This document shows positions 6,868 through 12,324 of a DNA stretch of 12,324 nt, piece after piece. Both the position numbers and the translations under genes were made by a program. The DNA is from Dehalococcoidales bacterium (GTDB lineage: Bacteria; Chloroflexota; Dehalococcoidia; Dehalococcoidales; UBA5760). Positions within the stretch are counted from its first letter, which is position 1. Every line of letters starts with the position of its first letter. The notes beneath the pieces were generated by a model, which did not search any database, was not told the DNA's origin, and worked only from the letters and a program-made list of their open reading frames with translations. Location of the stretch: contig JAGYOC010000284.1 of NCBI GenBank assembly GCA_018399795.1, positions 1-12,324 of the forward strand, in the 5' to 3' direction.

Positions 6868-7359
6868 CTAGAGAATCAGCTCCTTCAGGGTCTTGAGGTT
6901 AATCACGTCTTCCCGGTTGTATTCCAGCAGGGTTCTGAGGGCTTCCCGGTCACGGTCATTGACGTAGCGCCACCACAGCCTCACCGCCTGATAGCCGTTG
7001 ATTTCTGTCAGGCGTCTGGGTATGCCCAGCTGCATCTCGACGCGCTTCAATCCGCCGTAGAGATTTCTCTGCCAGCAGTCGTACATCAGGTCCCGGTGCC
7101 GGAAGAGACCGGCCAGGTTGATCCTCAGGCAGTCACAGATGAAGGGAATGTCGAAGCGGCTACCGTTATAGGTATAGATTATATCCACTCCGCCCAGAGC
7201 CTTAAGTATGCTTTCGGCCGAAATTTCCCGACCTACCAGCTGTATGAAAGTGCTATCCGGGCCGTCTATGCGATGGATGCCGACCACGGTTATTTCGCAT
7301 AATTCGGAGGAGAGGCCGGTGGTTTCAATATCGAGAAAAGCCTCCAGAAGCTGTCGCAA
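6868..7359 (-). CDS. YprB-type ribonuclease H-like (DnaQ-fold) exonuclease domain protein
   Basis: 163 residues. Seen: FLDIETTGL (D10, E12), YTYNGSRFDIPFI (D70), HRDLMYDCW (D90, D94) and YNREDVINLKTL (D151), the acidic residues expected for two-metal catalysis in DEDD-type exonucleases. The pattern fits the RNase_H_2/YprB family, predicted to cut nucleic acid 3' ends; the substrate is unknown. The Bacillus YprB protein is much longer and carries extra repeats, while this is the bare nuclease domain, as in many other bacteria. The start is TTG at 7357-7359, with AGGGAG about 8 bases ahead; no ATG fits. It follows mtaB by 20 bases on the same strand and is probably co-transcribed. TTG start and small size are the main uncertainties; the domain call is solid. 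Confidence 0.85.
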   Translation of the reverse strand: MRQLLEAFLDIETTGLSSELCEITVVGIHRIDGPDSTFIQLVGREISAESILKALGGVDIIYTYNGSRFDIPFICDCLRINLAGLFRHRDLMYDCWQRNLYGGLKRVEMQLGIPRRLTEINGYQAVRLWWRYVNDRDREALRTLLEYNREDVINLKTLKELIL

Positions 7360-7379
7360 TAAAAAATCTCCCTTTCGAT

Positions 7380-8651
7380 CTAATTCCGGGGTTCTATTCC
7401 CCCCCGCATCCCGTCCCGGTAGGGCTCCAGAAGTTTCACATTACGGGTTGTGTTGGTAAGGTCATGGCTATCGGCGGAGTATACCCTGATATAATTGGCG
7501 GTAAGCCCTGACCATATTCCACCAGATTCTTGCTCAAAGAGCACTTCCATGCTGCGGTCCAGAAACTGCTGCCGGAATTTCCGGGCGCTCGCTTTGGCGA
7601 GAGAGAGCATTCCTTTTGCCCGCTTCCTCTTTACCCTCTCGTCGACCTGCCCGGGTAAACGGGCAGCTTCAGTGCCGCTTCTCCGTGAGTAGGGAAACAC
7701 ATGTATACGGGCAAAATCCATTTGCTGGCAGAAGTTATAGCTCTCCTCATACTCCTGCGTATTTTCACCCGGAAAGCCGACCATTACATCGGTAGTTATG
7801 GCCGCCCGGGGTACTTCTTTGCGAATAAAGGATATCGATTGCTCGAACTCTTTCCTGGAATAGCTGCGCCCCATTTTCTCCAATATGCTATCGCTGCCGC
7901 TCTGTAGACATATGTGGAAGTGAGGACACAGCCTTTCATCGCGCCAGAGGCCGATAAGCTTTGTCGAAAGTTCCCCGGGTTGAAGCGAGGAGAGCCTGAG
8001 CCTTTCCACATCTGTATCCTGTAGAATCCGCTCAATCAAAACGGCCAGGTCAGCTCTGTTGCTCCGGTATGAGCCTACCCTGACGCCGGTCAGGACTATC
8101 TCCCGGTACCCACAGGCTACTCGCTGCCTGACATCATCAATCACCCTGTCGGCGGGGATGCTCTTTTCCCTACCCCTTACAAAAGGAACAATACAGTAGC
8201 TGCAGTGTAAACTGCAGCCGTCCTGTACCTTGATTATGGAGCGTGTGCGGTGACCATTACAGCGGTTGTCTTGCGGTGTATTATCTCCCGTAGAACTGCA
8301 ACCAGTGTACCCGGCGTTGCTTAGAATACGCAAAATGTTCGATTTTTCCCTGTTACCCAGAACAAGCCCGACTCCGGGAATGGATGATATTTCTCCGTGA
8401 GCGCGCTCGGCATAGCACCCGGTAGCTATCACCAGGCTGTCTGGATTGAGCCGATGTGCCATTCGCAGGAGGTGGCGTGATTTGCGGTCTGCTATATGGG
8501 TAACCGTGCAGGTATTGAGCACGTAAATATCGGCTTCTCCGGGTGAGGAGACTACCTCATAGCCGGCTTCAGAGAACTGTCGGGACAGGTCCTCTGTCTC
8601 CGCCTGGTTTAGCTTGCATCCCAGGGTATCAAGGGCAACTCTTTTGGACAT
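7380..8651 (-). CDS. mtaB: tRNA t6A37 methylthiotransferase MtaB
   Basis: Radical-SAM enzyme that adds a methylthio group to N6-threonylcarbamoyladenosine at position 37 of tRNAs reading ANN codons. 423 residues, normal length. Seen: UPF0004 domain with LGCKLNQAETE (the GCKxNxxE signature that separates MtaB from MiaB and RimO) and cluster cysteines C12, C48 and C79; radical-SAM motif C146-x3-C150-x2-C153 (GCSLHCSYCIVPFVRG); TDVMVGFPGE; FPYSRRSGTEAA; and a C-terminal TRAM-like segment (about 365-415) for tRNA binding. The ATG is preceded by GAGGAAGG at about 10 bases. Transcription is probably from the shared symmetrical promoter at 8711-8739, with recJ in the other direction. Confidence 0.95.
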   Translation of the reverse strand: MSKRVALDTLGCKLNQAETEDLSRQFSEAGYEVVSSPGEADIYVLNTCTVTHIADRKSRHLLRMAHRLNPDSLVIATGCYAERAHGEISSIPGVGLVLGNREKSNILRILSNAGYTGCSSTGDNTPQDNRCNGHRTRSIIKVQDGCSLHCSYCIVPFVRGREKSIPADRVIDDVRQRVACGYREIVLTGVRVGSYRSNRADLAVLIERILQDTDVERLRLSSLQPGELSTKLIGLWRDERLCPHFHICLQSGSDSILEKMGRSYSRKEFEQSISFIRKEVPRAAITTDVMVGFPGENTQEYEESYNFCQQMDFARIHVFPYSRRSGTEAARLPGQVDERVKRKRAKGMLSLAKASARKFRQQFLDRSMEVLFEQESGGIWSGLTANYIRVYSADSHDLTNTTRNVKLLEPYRDGMRGGIEPRN

Positions 8652-8688
8652 AAACCGGAAACCTTCCTCATGGGGTAACCACGGTAAA

Positions 8689-8718
8689 TTGACCGATAGG
8701 CTCCACTAGCATTATAAT
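8689..8718 (+). promoter_or_regulatory. recJ promoter, one half of a symmetrical bidirectional promoter
   Basis: TTGACC (8689-8694), 18-base spacer, TATAAT (8713-8718): 5 of 6 and 6 of 6 matches to the housekeeping consensus. Expected start near 8725, leaving a leader of about 70 bases before recJ. Confidence 0.75.
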
Positions 8719-8739
8719 TTCCCCATATCAGCCGGTCAA
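8711..8739 (-). promoter_or_regulatory. mtaB promoter, the other half of the symmetrical bidirectional promoter
   Basis: On the minus strand TTGACC (8734-8739), 17-base spacer, TATAAT (8711-8716). The two -10 elements overlap inside the self-complementary octamer ATTATAAT (8711-8718), and both -35 elements are the identical hexamer TTGACC. Expected start near 8704, giving mtaB a leader of about 50 bases. Confidence 0.75.
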
Positions 8740-8795
8740 AAATAGGAGACTTCAGAGATATTAATTAATTTTTCGGCTATGAACTGGAGATTGGC

Positions 8796-10478
8796 TTGAA
8801 CGGTTGCCAGTGGAACATCATGCCACCGGCTCCAGCAGAGTATCTGGCAGCAAACCCGGACCTTTCCCCTCTGGTAGCCCAAATTCTCTATAACCGCGGC
8901 TTGACCGACCCGTCATGTGTGGCGTCGTTTATTGCTGCCGAAGAGCGTCTCTCGGCAGACCCTTTTCTTCTTTCCGGCATGCATGAGGCGGTAGCCCGTA
9001 CCTACCGTGCCCTCCTCTCGGGAGAAAACATTGCCATATACGGGGACTTCGATACCGATGGGATTACCGCCACCGTCCTGCTGGTACAGGGTATTAATCA
9101 GCTTGGGGGCAAGGTCTATCCCTATCTGCCCCACCGCCTGAACGAAGGGCATGGCGTTCGGGCGGGTGTGCTGGAAAGACTTCATCAGGAGGGCATCAGC
9201 CTGGTTATCACCGTGGATTGTGGCATAACTGCCGTTGATGAGGTCAGGAAGGCGAAAAGGAAGGGCCTCGATGTTATTATTACGGATCATCATACCTGCC
9301 CCGATGATTTGCCACAGGCAGTTGCCGTGGTTGATCCCAAGCTGCCCGGCTCAGTATACCCCTTCTTTGATCTGGCCGGTGTTGGCGTAGCCTTCAAATT
9401 TCTGCAGGCCCTGTTGCAGAGCATAGGCAAAGAGGAAGTACTGGACAATCTCTTTGATCTGGTGGCCCTGGGGACCATAGCCGATGTGATGCCCCTGGTG
9501 GGCGAAAACCGTTATCTGGTCAAGCGGGGCCTCAGGCAAATCAACGACACACCACGCCCCGGAATAGCGGCAATGGCAAAGCAGACCAATCTGCCCATCG
9601 GTAAACTGGATGCGGATAGCGTTTCCTGGGTAATATCGCCTCGCCTGAACACAACCAGCAGATTGGGGCATGCCATGCCCAGTTACCAGCTGCTGGTAAC
9701 CGATTCAAATGAGGAGGCGAGGGAGCTGAGCCTCTGGCTGGAACAGAAAAATGCCGAGCGGCAAAAAATAACTGGCGAAGTGATTACCAGAGCCCGTGAG
9801 CAGATACTGGCTGAAGGGATCGCTCCGATACTGATTGCTGTTGATGAGGAATACCCGGCGGGGGTTATCGGTCTGGCTGCCGGACGGCTGCGGGAGGAAT
9901 ATTACCGCCCGGCGGTGGTCGTCAAGTCCGGCAGCCAGACCAGTACGGGAAGTTGCCGCAGTATTCCGGAGTTCAATATCACCGAGGCTCTGACACGGTG
10001 TCGGAGCCTGCTCTCAAAATTTGGGGGGCATCCCCAGGCGGCGGGTTTCACGCTGCCTACCAGGTACCTGCCCAGCCTGAAAAAGGAGCTTCTCAGTATA
10101 GCCTCACAGGGTCTGGAGGGAGTTGACCTGCGCCCCCGCATCGATATCGATGTCGAAGTGACATTGCCCGAACTGGGCGGCGATACCTACTCCAGCATTG
10201 AGAGGCTGGCACCATTCGGTAAGGGTAATCCCCGTCCCGTACTTATCAGCAGAGGGGTTAATGTCATTGATATGAGAGCTGTCGGTAATAATGAGACGCA
10301 CCTCAAGCTCAAATTCAGGCAGGGGGGCACCACCTGGGACGGCATCGCTTTCAAGGTGGGCAACCGTATAGGAAGGGTATCTTCACCGCTGGATATTGTC
10401 TATCACCTGGAAGTGGATTCATGGAACGGGGCGGAAAAACTGCGGCTCAATATTCTGGATTTTTCCCCATCCCTGTAG
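8796..10478 (+). CDS. recJ: Single-stranded-DNA-specific 5'-3' exonuclease RecJ
   Basis: Degrades single-stranded DNA 5' to 3' in recombination and mismatch/base-excision repair; cytoplasmic. 560 residues, normal. Seen: DHH phosphoesterase motifs IAIYGDFDTDGITA (79-92, metal-binding D84 and D86), VITVDCGITA (138-147), IITDHHTCPDDLP (161-173) and LGTIADVMPL (225-234); DHHA1 motif FGGHPQAAGF (409-418); and a C-terminal OB-like domain. One motif, SPRLNTTSRLG (281-291), differs from the usual NAAGRL. The start is taken as TTG (8796-8798), with GGAGA 5 bases before it and a Trp near the N-terminus as is common in RecJ; ATG at 8820 would remove 8 residues. A 6-codon ATG reading frame (8779-8799) overlaps the TTG start by its TGA stop. 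It converges on hisS with 8 bases between stops. Confidence 0.96.
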   Translation: MNGCQWNIMPPAPAEYLAANPDLSPLVAQILYNRGLTDPSCVASFIAAEERLSADPFLLSGMHEAVARTYRALLSGENIAIYGDFDTDGITATVLLVQGINQLGGKVYPYLPHRLNEGHGVRAGVLERLHQEGISLVITVDCGITAVDEVRKAKRKGLDVIITDHHTCPDDLPQAVAVVDPKLPGSVYPFFDLAGVGVAFKFLQALLQSIGKEEVLDNLFDLVALGTIADVMPLVGENRYLVKRGLRQINDTPRPGIAAMAKQTNLPIGKLDADSVSWVISPRLNTTSRLGHAMPSYQLLVTDSNEEARELSLWLEQKNAERQKITGEVITRAREQILAEGIAPILIAVDEEYPAGVIGLAAGRLREEYYRPAVVVKSGSQTSTGSCRSIPEFNITEALTRCRSLLSKFGGHPQAAGFTLPTRYLPSLKKELLSIASQGLEGVDLRPRIDIDVEVTLPELGGDTYSSIERLAPFGKGNPRPVLISRGVNVIDMRAVGNNETHLKLKFRQGGTTWDGIAFKVGNRIGRVSSPLDIVYHLEVDSWNGAEKLRLNILDFSPSL

Positions 10479-10486
10479 AGGACAAC

Positions 10487-11743
10487 CTAGCAACGGGATT
10501 TAATCTCCTCTGCTATTTCGCTGGCGGGAAAGCTGCTTTGCTCCGAGGTGGCCATATCACGCAGTAGCACGGTACCGCTCTTTACCTCGTCCTCGCCGAC
10601 AATTATGGTGAGGGCGGCCCTGCAAGCATTGGCGTGGCGTAACTGGGCCTTCAGGCTTTTTCCGGTTCCAGGCTGTATAACCCTGATGCCGGCCCGCCTC
10701 AGCCGGGAAGCCAGTTTCAGGGCTTCGCTGCCTGCGTTTTCCCCCAGGGAAGCGATGAATATCCCCGGTTGAGATGGTGGCGCGACATCAATCTCCTGCT
10801 TCTTGAGGTTCAGTACGATGCGTTCCATGCCGCTGGCAAATCCCATCGCCGGGGTGGGTTTGCCGCCCAGTTCTTCGATGAGGTAATCGTATCTTCCGCC
10901 ACCACCCAGGGTGCTCTGAGCCCCTTCGGATTCGGGCTGTATCTCAAAGACGGTCCGGGTATAGTAATCCAGTCCCCTGACCAGGCAATGGTCCACCACA
11001 AAAGGAATACCCAGTAGCTCCAGATGGTTTCTCAAGCTACGGAAGTGTTCCGCACATTCTGCACAAAGGCTATCGACGCTCTGCGGCGCCGAGCCTGCTA
11101 TCCTTCGACACAGGGGCTTTTTGCAATCCAGAAGCCTGAGGGGGTTCCTTTTCAGCCGGGCCTTGCAGTCCTTACACAGGTCTTCGGAGTAGCGTTGGTA
11201 GTACTCCTTGAGAATGCCGAGATAGCCGGGCCGGCATTCGCGGCAGCCAATGCTATTCAGTAGGAGGGTAAGTTTACCGATTCCCAGTTGCGAGAAAAAG
11301 CGCCAGGCGATTTCGATTACCTCGGCGTCGAGAGCAGGTGCTTCTTCGCCGAAGGCCTCGCAGCCGAACTGCCGGTGCTCACGGTATCTACCCGATTGGG
11401 GCCTTTCGTAGCGGAAAATGGATGTCAGGTAGTACAGCTTTACAGGCTGTGGTAGATTATGCATACCGTGCTCGAGATAGGCGCGGCACACCGGTGCCGT
11501 ACCCTCCGGTCTCAGGGTGATCCGGTTTCCCCCTTTGTCCTCGAAGGTGTACATCTCTTTTTCCACTATATCGGTATCTCCACCTATGCTCCGTGAAAAA
11601 AGGCGTGTGTCTTCGAAAGTGGGGGTATCAATGCGCTGGTAACCATAGAGACGGCAGAGATTGACCGCTTTCTGTTCTATGTAACGCCAGTATGCCTGTT
11701 CCTCCGGCAGTATGTCTGAGGTTCCCCGTGGTGCCTGATACAA
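10487..11743 (-). CDS. hisS: Histidyl-tRNA synthetase
   Basis: Class II synthetase charging tRNA-His; cytoplasmic dimer. 418 residues, normal. Seen: APRGTSDILPEE (4-15), motif 1 region (YGYQRIDTPTFED), TLRPEGTAPVCRAY (76-89), motif 2 FRYERPQSGRYREHRQFGCE (110-129), the HisRS signature LVRGLDYYTRTVFE (254-267), GGGGRYDYL (280-288), motif 3 GFASGMERIVL (301-311), and the C-terminal anticodon-binding domain. Eight cysteines fall between 167 and 230 (C167/170, C190/193, C207/212, C227/230), which suggests a metal-binding insertion; I believe similar Cys-rich forms occur in some Firmicutes and Chloroflexota. The start is TTG (11741-11743) with GGAGTG 7 bases before it. It is alone on the minus strand, divergent from the rRNA promoter. 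Confidence 0.97.
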   Translation of the reverse strand: MYQAPRGTSDILPEEQAYWRYIEQKAVNLCRLYGYQRIDTPTFEDTRLFSRSIGGDTDIVEKEMYTFEDKGGNRITLRPEGTAPVCRAYLEHGMHNLPQPVKLYYLTSIFRYERPQSGRYREHRQFGCEAFGEEAPALDAEVIEIAWRFFSQLGIGKLTLLLNSIGCRECRPGYLGILKEYYQRYSEDLCKDCKARLKRNPLRLLDCKKPLCRRIAGSAPQSVDSLCAECAEHFRSLRNHLELLGIPFVVDHCLVRGLDYYTRTVFEIQPESEGAQSTLGGGGRYDYLIEELGGKPTPAMGFASGMERIVLNLKKQEIDVAPPSQPGIFIASLGENAGSEALKLASRLRRAGIRVIQPGTGKSLKAQLRHANACRAALTIIVGEDEVKSGTVLLRDMATSEQSSFPASEIAEEIKSRC

Positions 11744-11768
11744 CGGATTTCACTCCCTTCCGTAAGCA

Positions 11769-11798
11769 AGAATACCGTATTGACAGCAAACTTGTAAA
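11769..11798 (-). promoter_or_regulatory. Putative hisS promoter
   Basis: On the minus strand TTTACA (11793-11798), 18-base spacer, TATTCT (11769-11774): 5 of 6 and 4 of 6. A perfect TATAAT also occurs at 11809-11814 on this strand but lacks a good -35, so a second start is possible. No T-box-like leader is seen; the leader would be only about 20 bases. Confidence 0.35.
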
Positions 11799-11837
11799 GA
11801 AGAGTTTTATTATAGCCGGGAAAGTCGATTTTGATAG

Positions 11838-11867
11838 TTGACAAAGTTATTTCCTTTGTGCTAGCAT
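11838..11867 (+). promoter_or_regulatory. Strong promoter ahead of the 23S rRNA gene
   Basis: Perfect TTGACA (11838-11843), 18-base spacer and extended -10 TGCTAGCAT (TG at 11859-11860, TAGCAT at 11862-11867). Expected start near 11874, about 167 bases before the mature 23S 5' end. It is the only strong plus-strand promoter in this gap. Confidence 0.75.
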
Positions 11868-11944
11868 TTGCTATCAGTAGAGGGTAATACTGTAATAGCC
11901 TATGATGATGTTCAAGACATAAAGTAATAGCATGGTGATGCGTA

Positions 11945-11963
11945 ACCAGGCATTCGGCTTGGT
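11945..11963 (+). promoter_or_regulatory. Candidate antiterminator hairpin in the 23S leader
   Basis: ACCAGGC (11945-11951) can pair with GCTTGGT (11957-11963) over a 5-base loop: seven pairs with one G-U. Its right arm is part of the left arm of the terminator stem, so the two folds exclude each other. An upstream TGGT (11933-11936) could in turn cover ACCA (11945-11948). Confidence 0.4.
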
Positions 11964-11988
11964 GGTTCGTCACCAAGCCGGTTTTTTT
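11955..11988 (+). terminator. Intrinsic terminator inside the 23S rRNA leader
   Basis: Perfect 10-bp stem CGGCTTGGTG (11955-11964) / CACCAAGCCG (11971-11980), 6-base loop GTTCGT, then G and seven T (11982-11988). It lies after the promoter at 11838 and 53 bases before the 23S gene, so transcripts must pass it to make rRNA. The T-run is on the plus side only. Confidence 0.75.
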
Positions 11989-11994
11989 GTCTTG

Positions 11995-12006
11995 TGTACT
12001 TTAAAA
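11995..12006 (+). promoter_or_regulatory. boxA-like antitermination site before 23S
   Basis: TGTACTTTAAAA, followed by ACTGAATA, resembles the boxA consensus TGYTCTTTRANA and the CTTTGAAAACTGAATA segment common before 23S genes in Gram-positive spacers. boxA RNA binds NusB-S10 so that polymerase ignores terminators. It lies after the terminator, so it cannot act on that one. Confidence 0.5.
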
Positions 12007-12040
12007 ACTGAATACGGCGACTAATATCAAATCTGAAGCA

Positions 12041-12324
12041 GGTCAAGCGGTTAAGGCACACGGTGGATGCCTTGGCATCAAGGGCCGAAGAAGGGCGTGG
12101 CAAGACTGCGATAAGCCTCGGTTAGCTGTCTAGCAAGCTTAACCGTGGATTCCCGAATGGGGCAACCCACCCGGGCAAAACCCGGGTACCCCCGGCTGAA
12201 CACATAGGCCGGGAGGAGGTAAGCGGGGGAAGTGAAACATCTCAGTACCCCGAGGAAAGGAGATTATTCCCTGAGTAGTGGCGAACGAAAGGGGAAAAGC
12301 CCAAACCCGGCAAGCTTAGTGGTT
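12041..12324 (+). rRNA. rrl: 23S ribosomal RNA, 5' part
   Basis: The sequence from GGTCAAGCGGTTAAGGC onward matches the 5' end of bacterial 23S rRNA: CACGGTGGATGCC, GCGATAAGCC, GGGGAAGTGAAACATCT, AGTACCCCGAGGAAA and AGTAGTGGCGAACGAAA are near-universal stretches. The 5' end is set by alignment to the known E. coli start (GGTTAAGC) and may be off by a few bases. The gene continues past the window. No 16S gene precedes it: hisS is on the other strand within 300 bases, so this locus is a split rRNA unit with its own promoter. Confidence 0.97.

Noticed and set aside
8779..8799. 6-codon ATG frame overlapping the recJ TTG start
   Set aside because: Very short, ribosome site unclear; could be chance, so not listed as a gene.
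11677..11976. 99-codon minus-strand frame with His-rich start over the rRNA leader and hisS start
   Set aside because: Its His/Val pattern comes from translating the terminator hairpin and the related 14-mer; no ribosome site, and it overlaps the promoter and hisS.
11932..12024. 30-codon ATG frame across the terminator, and a 6-codon frame at 11902-11922, as leader peptides of the attenuator
   Set aside because: Neither has a ribosome site at a usable distance, so ribosome-controlled attenuation is not supported.
1..12324. CRISPR arrays, insertion sequences, tRNA genes, phage genes
   Set aside because: No regular repeats, terminal inverted repeats, transposase motifs or cloverleaf-like sequences were seen on either strand.

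Overview
The window most likely comes from an anaerobic bacterium of the Chloroflexota, class Dehalococcoidia or a close relative. This is inference from three things. A 23S rRNA gene starts at about 12041 with no 16S gene before it, because a protein gene (hisS) on the other strand lies only about 300 bases away; split 16S and 23S-5S loci are known from Dehalococcoides. There is a tungsten/molybdenum aldehyde:ferredoxin-oxidoreductase-type enzyme, as expected in anaerobes. The window also has many TTG starts and TAG stops. No mobile element, CRISPR array or tRNA gene was seen.

Left end (1-2760, all on the minus strand): an apparent operon reading sigma factor, membrane anti-sigma-like protein, 48-residue small protein, serpin. 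The sigma factor is of the ECF type. Its partner has one membrane segment and, outside the membrane, a domain resembling the BsuPI proteinase-inhibitor fold. The last gene is a lipoprotein serpin, cut by the window edge, whose reading frame has an excellent ribosome binding site but AUA where the start codon should be. Together this looks like a cell-surface protease-defence module under its own sigma factor, and it is the least ordinary part of the window. A 360-base gap (2701-3060) carries the putative operon promoter and a 7-1-7 dyad.

Middle (3061-6845): plsY (phospholipid synthesis) on the minus strand diverges from the aldehyde oxidoreductase-family gene on the plus strand; folP (folate synthesis) follows on the plus strand.

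Right part (6868-11743): a single-domain YprB/DnaQ-like nuclease and mtaB (tRNA methylthiotransferase) form a minus-strand pair. mtaB and recJ diverge from a striking symmetrical promoter in which the palindrome ATTATAAT serves as the -10 element in both directions. recJ (plus) converges on hisS (minus) with 8 bases between the stops.

Right end (11744-12324): hisS and the 23S rRNA gene diverge. The rRNA leader has a strong promoter, then a perfect 10-bp hairpin with a T-run (an intrinsic terminator), preceded by a sequence able to form a competing hairpin, then a boxA-like sequence and the mature 23S 5' end. This looks like an attenuator or a separate short RNA in front of the rRNA.
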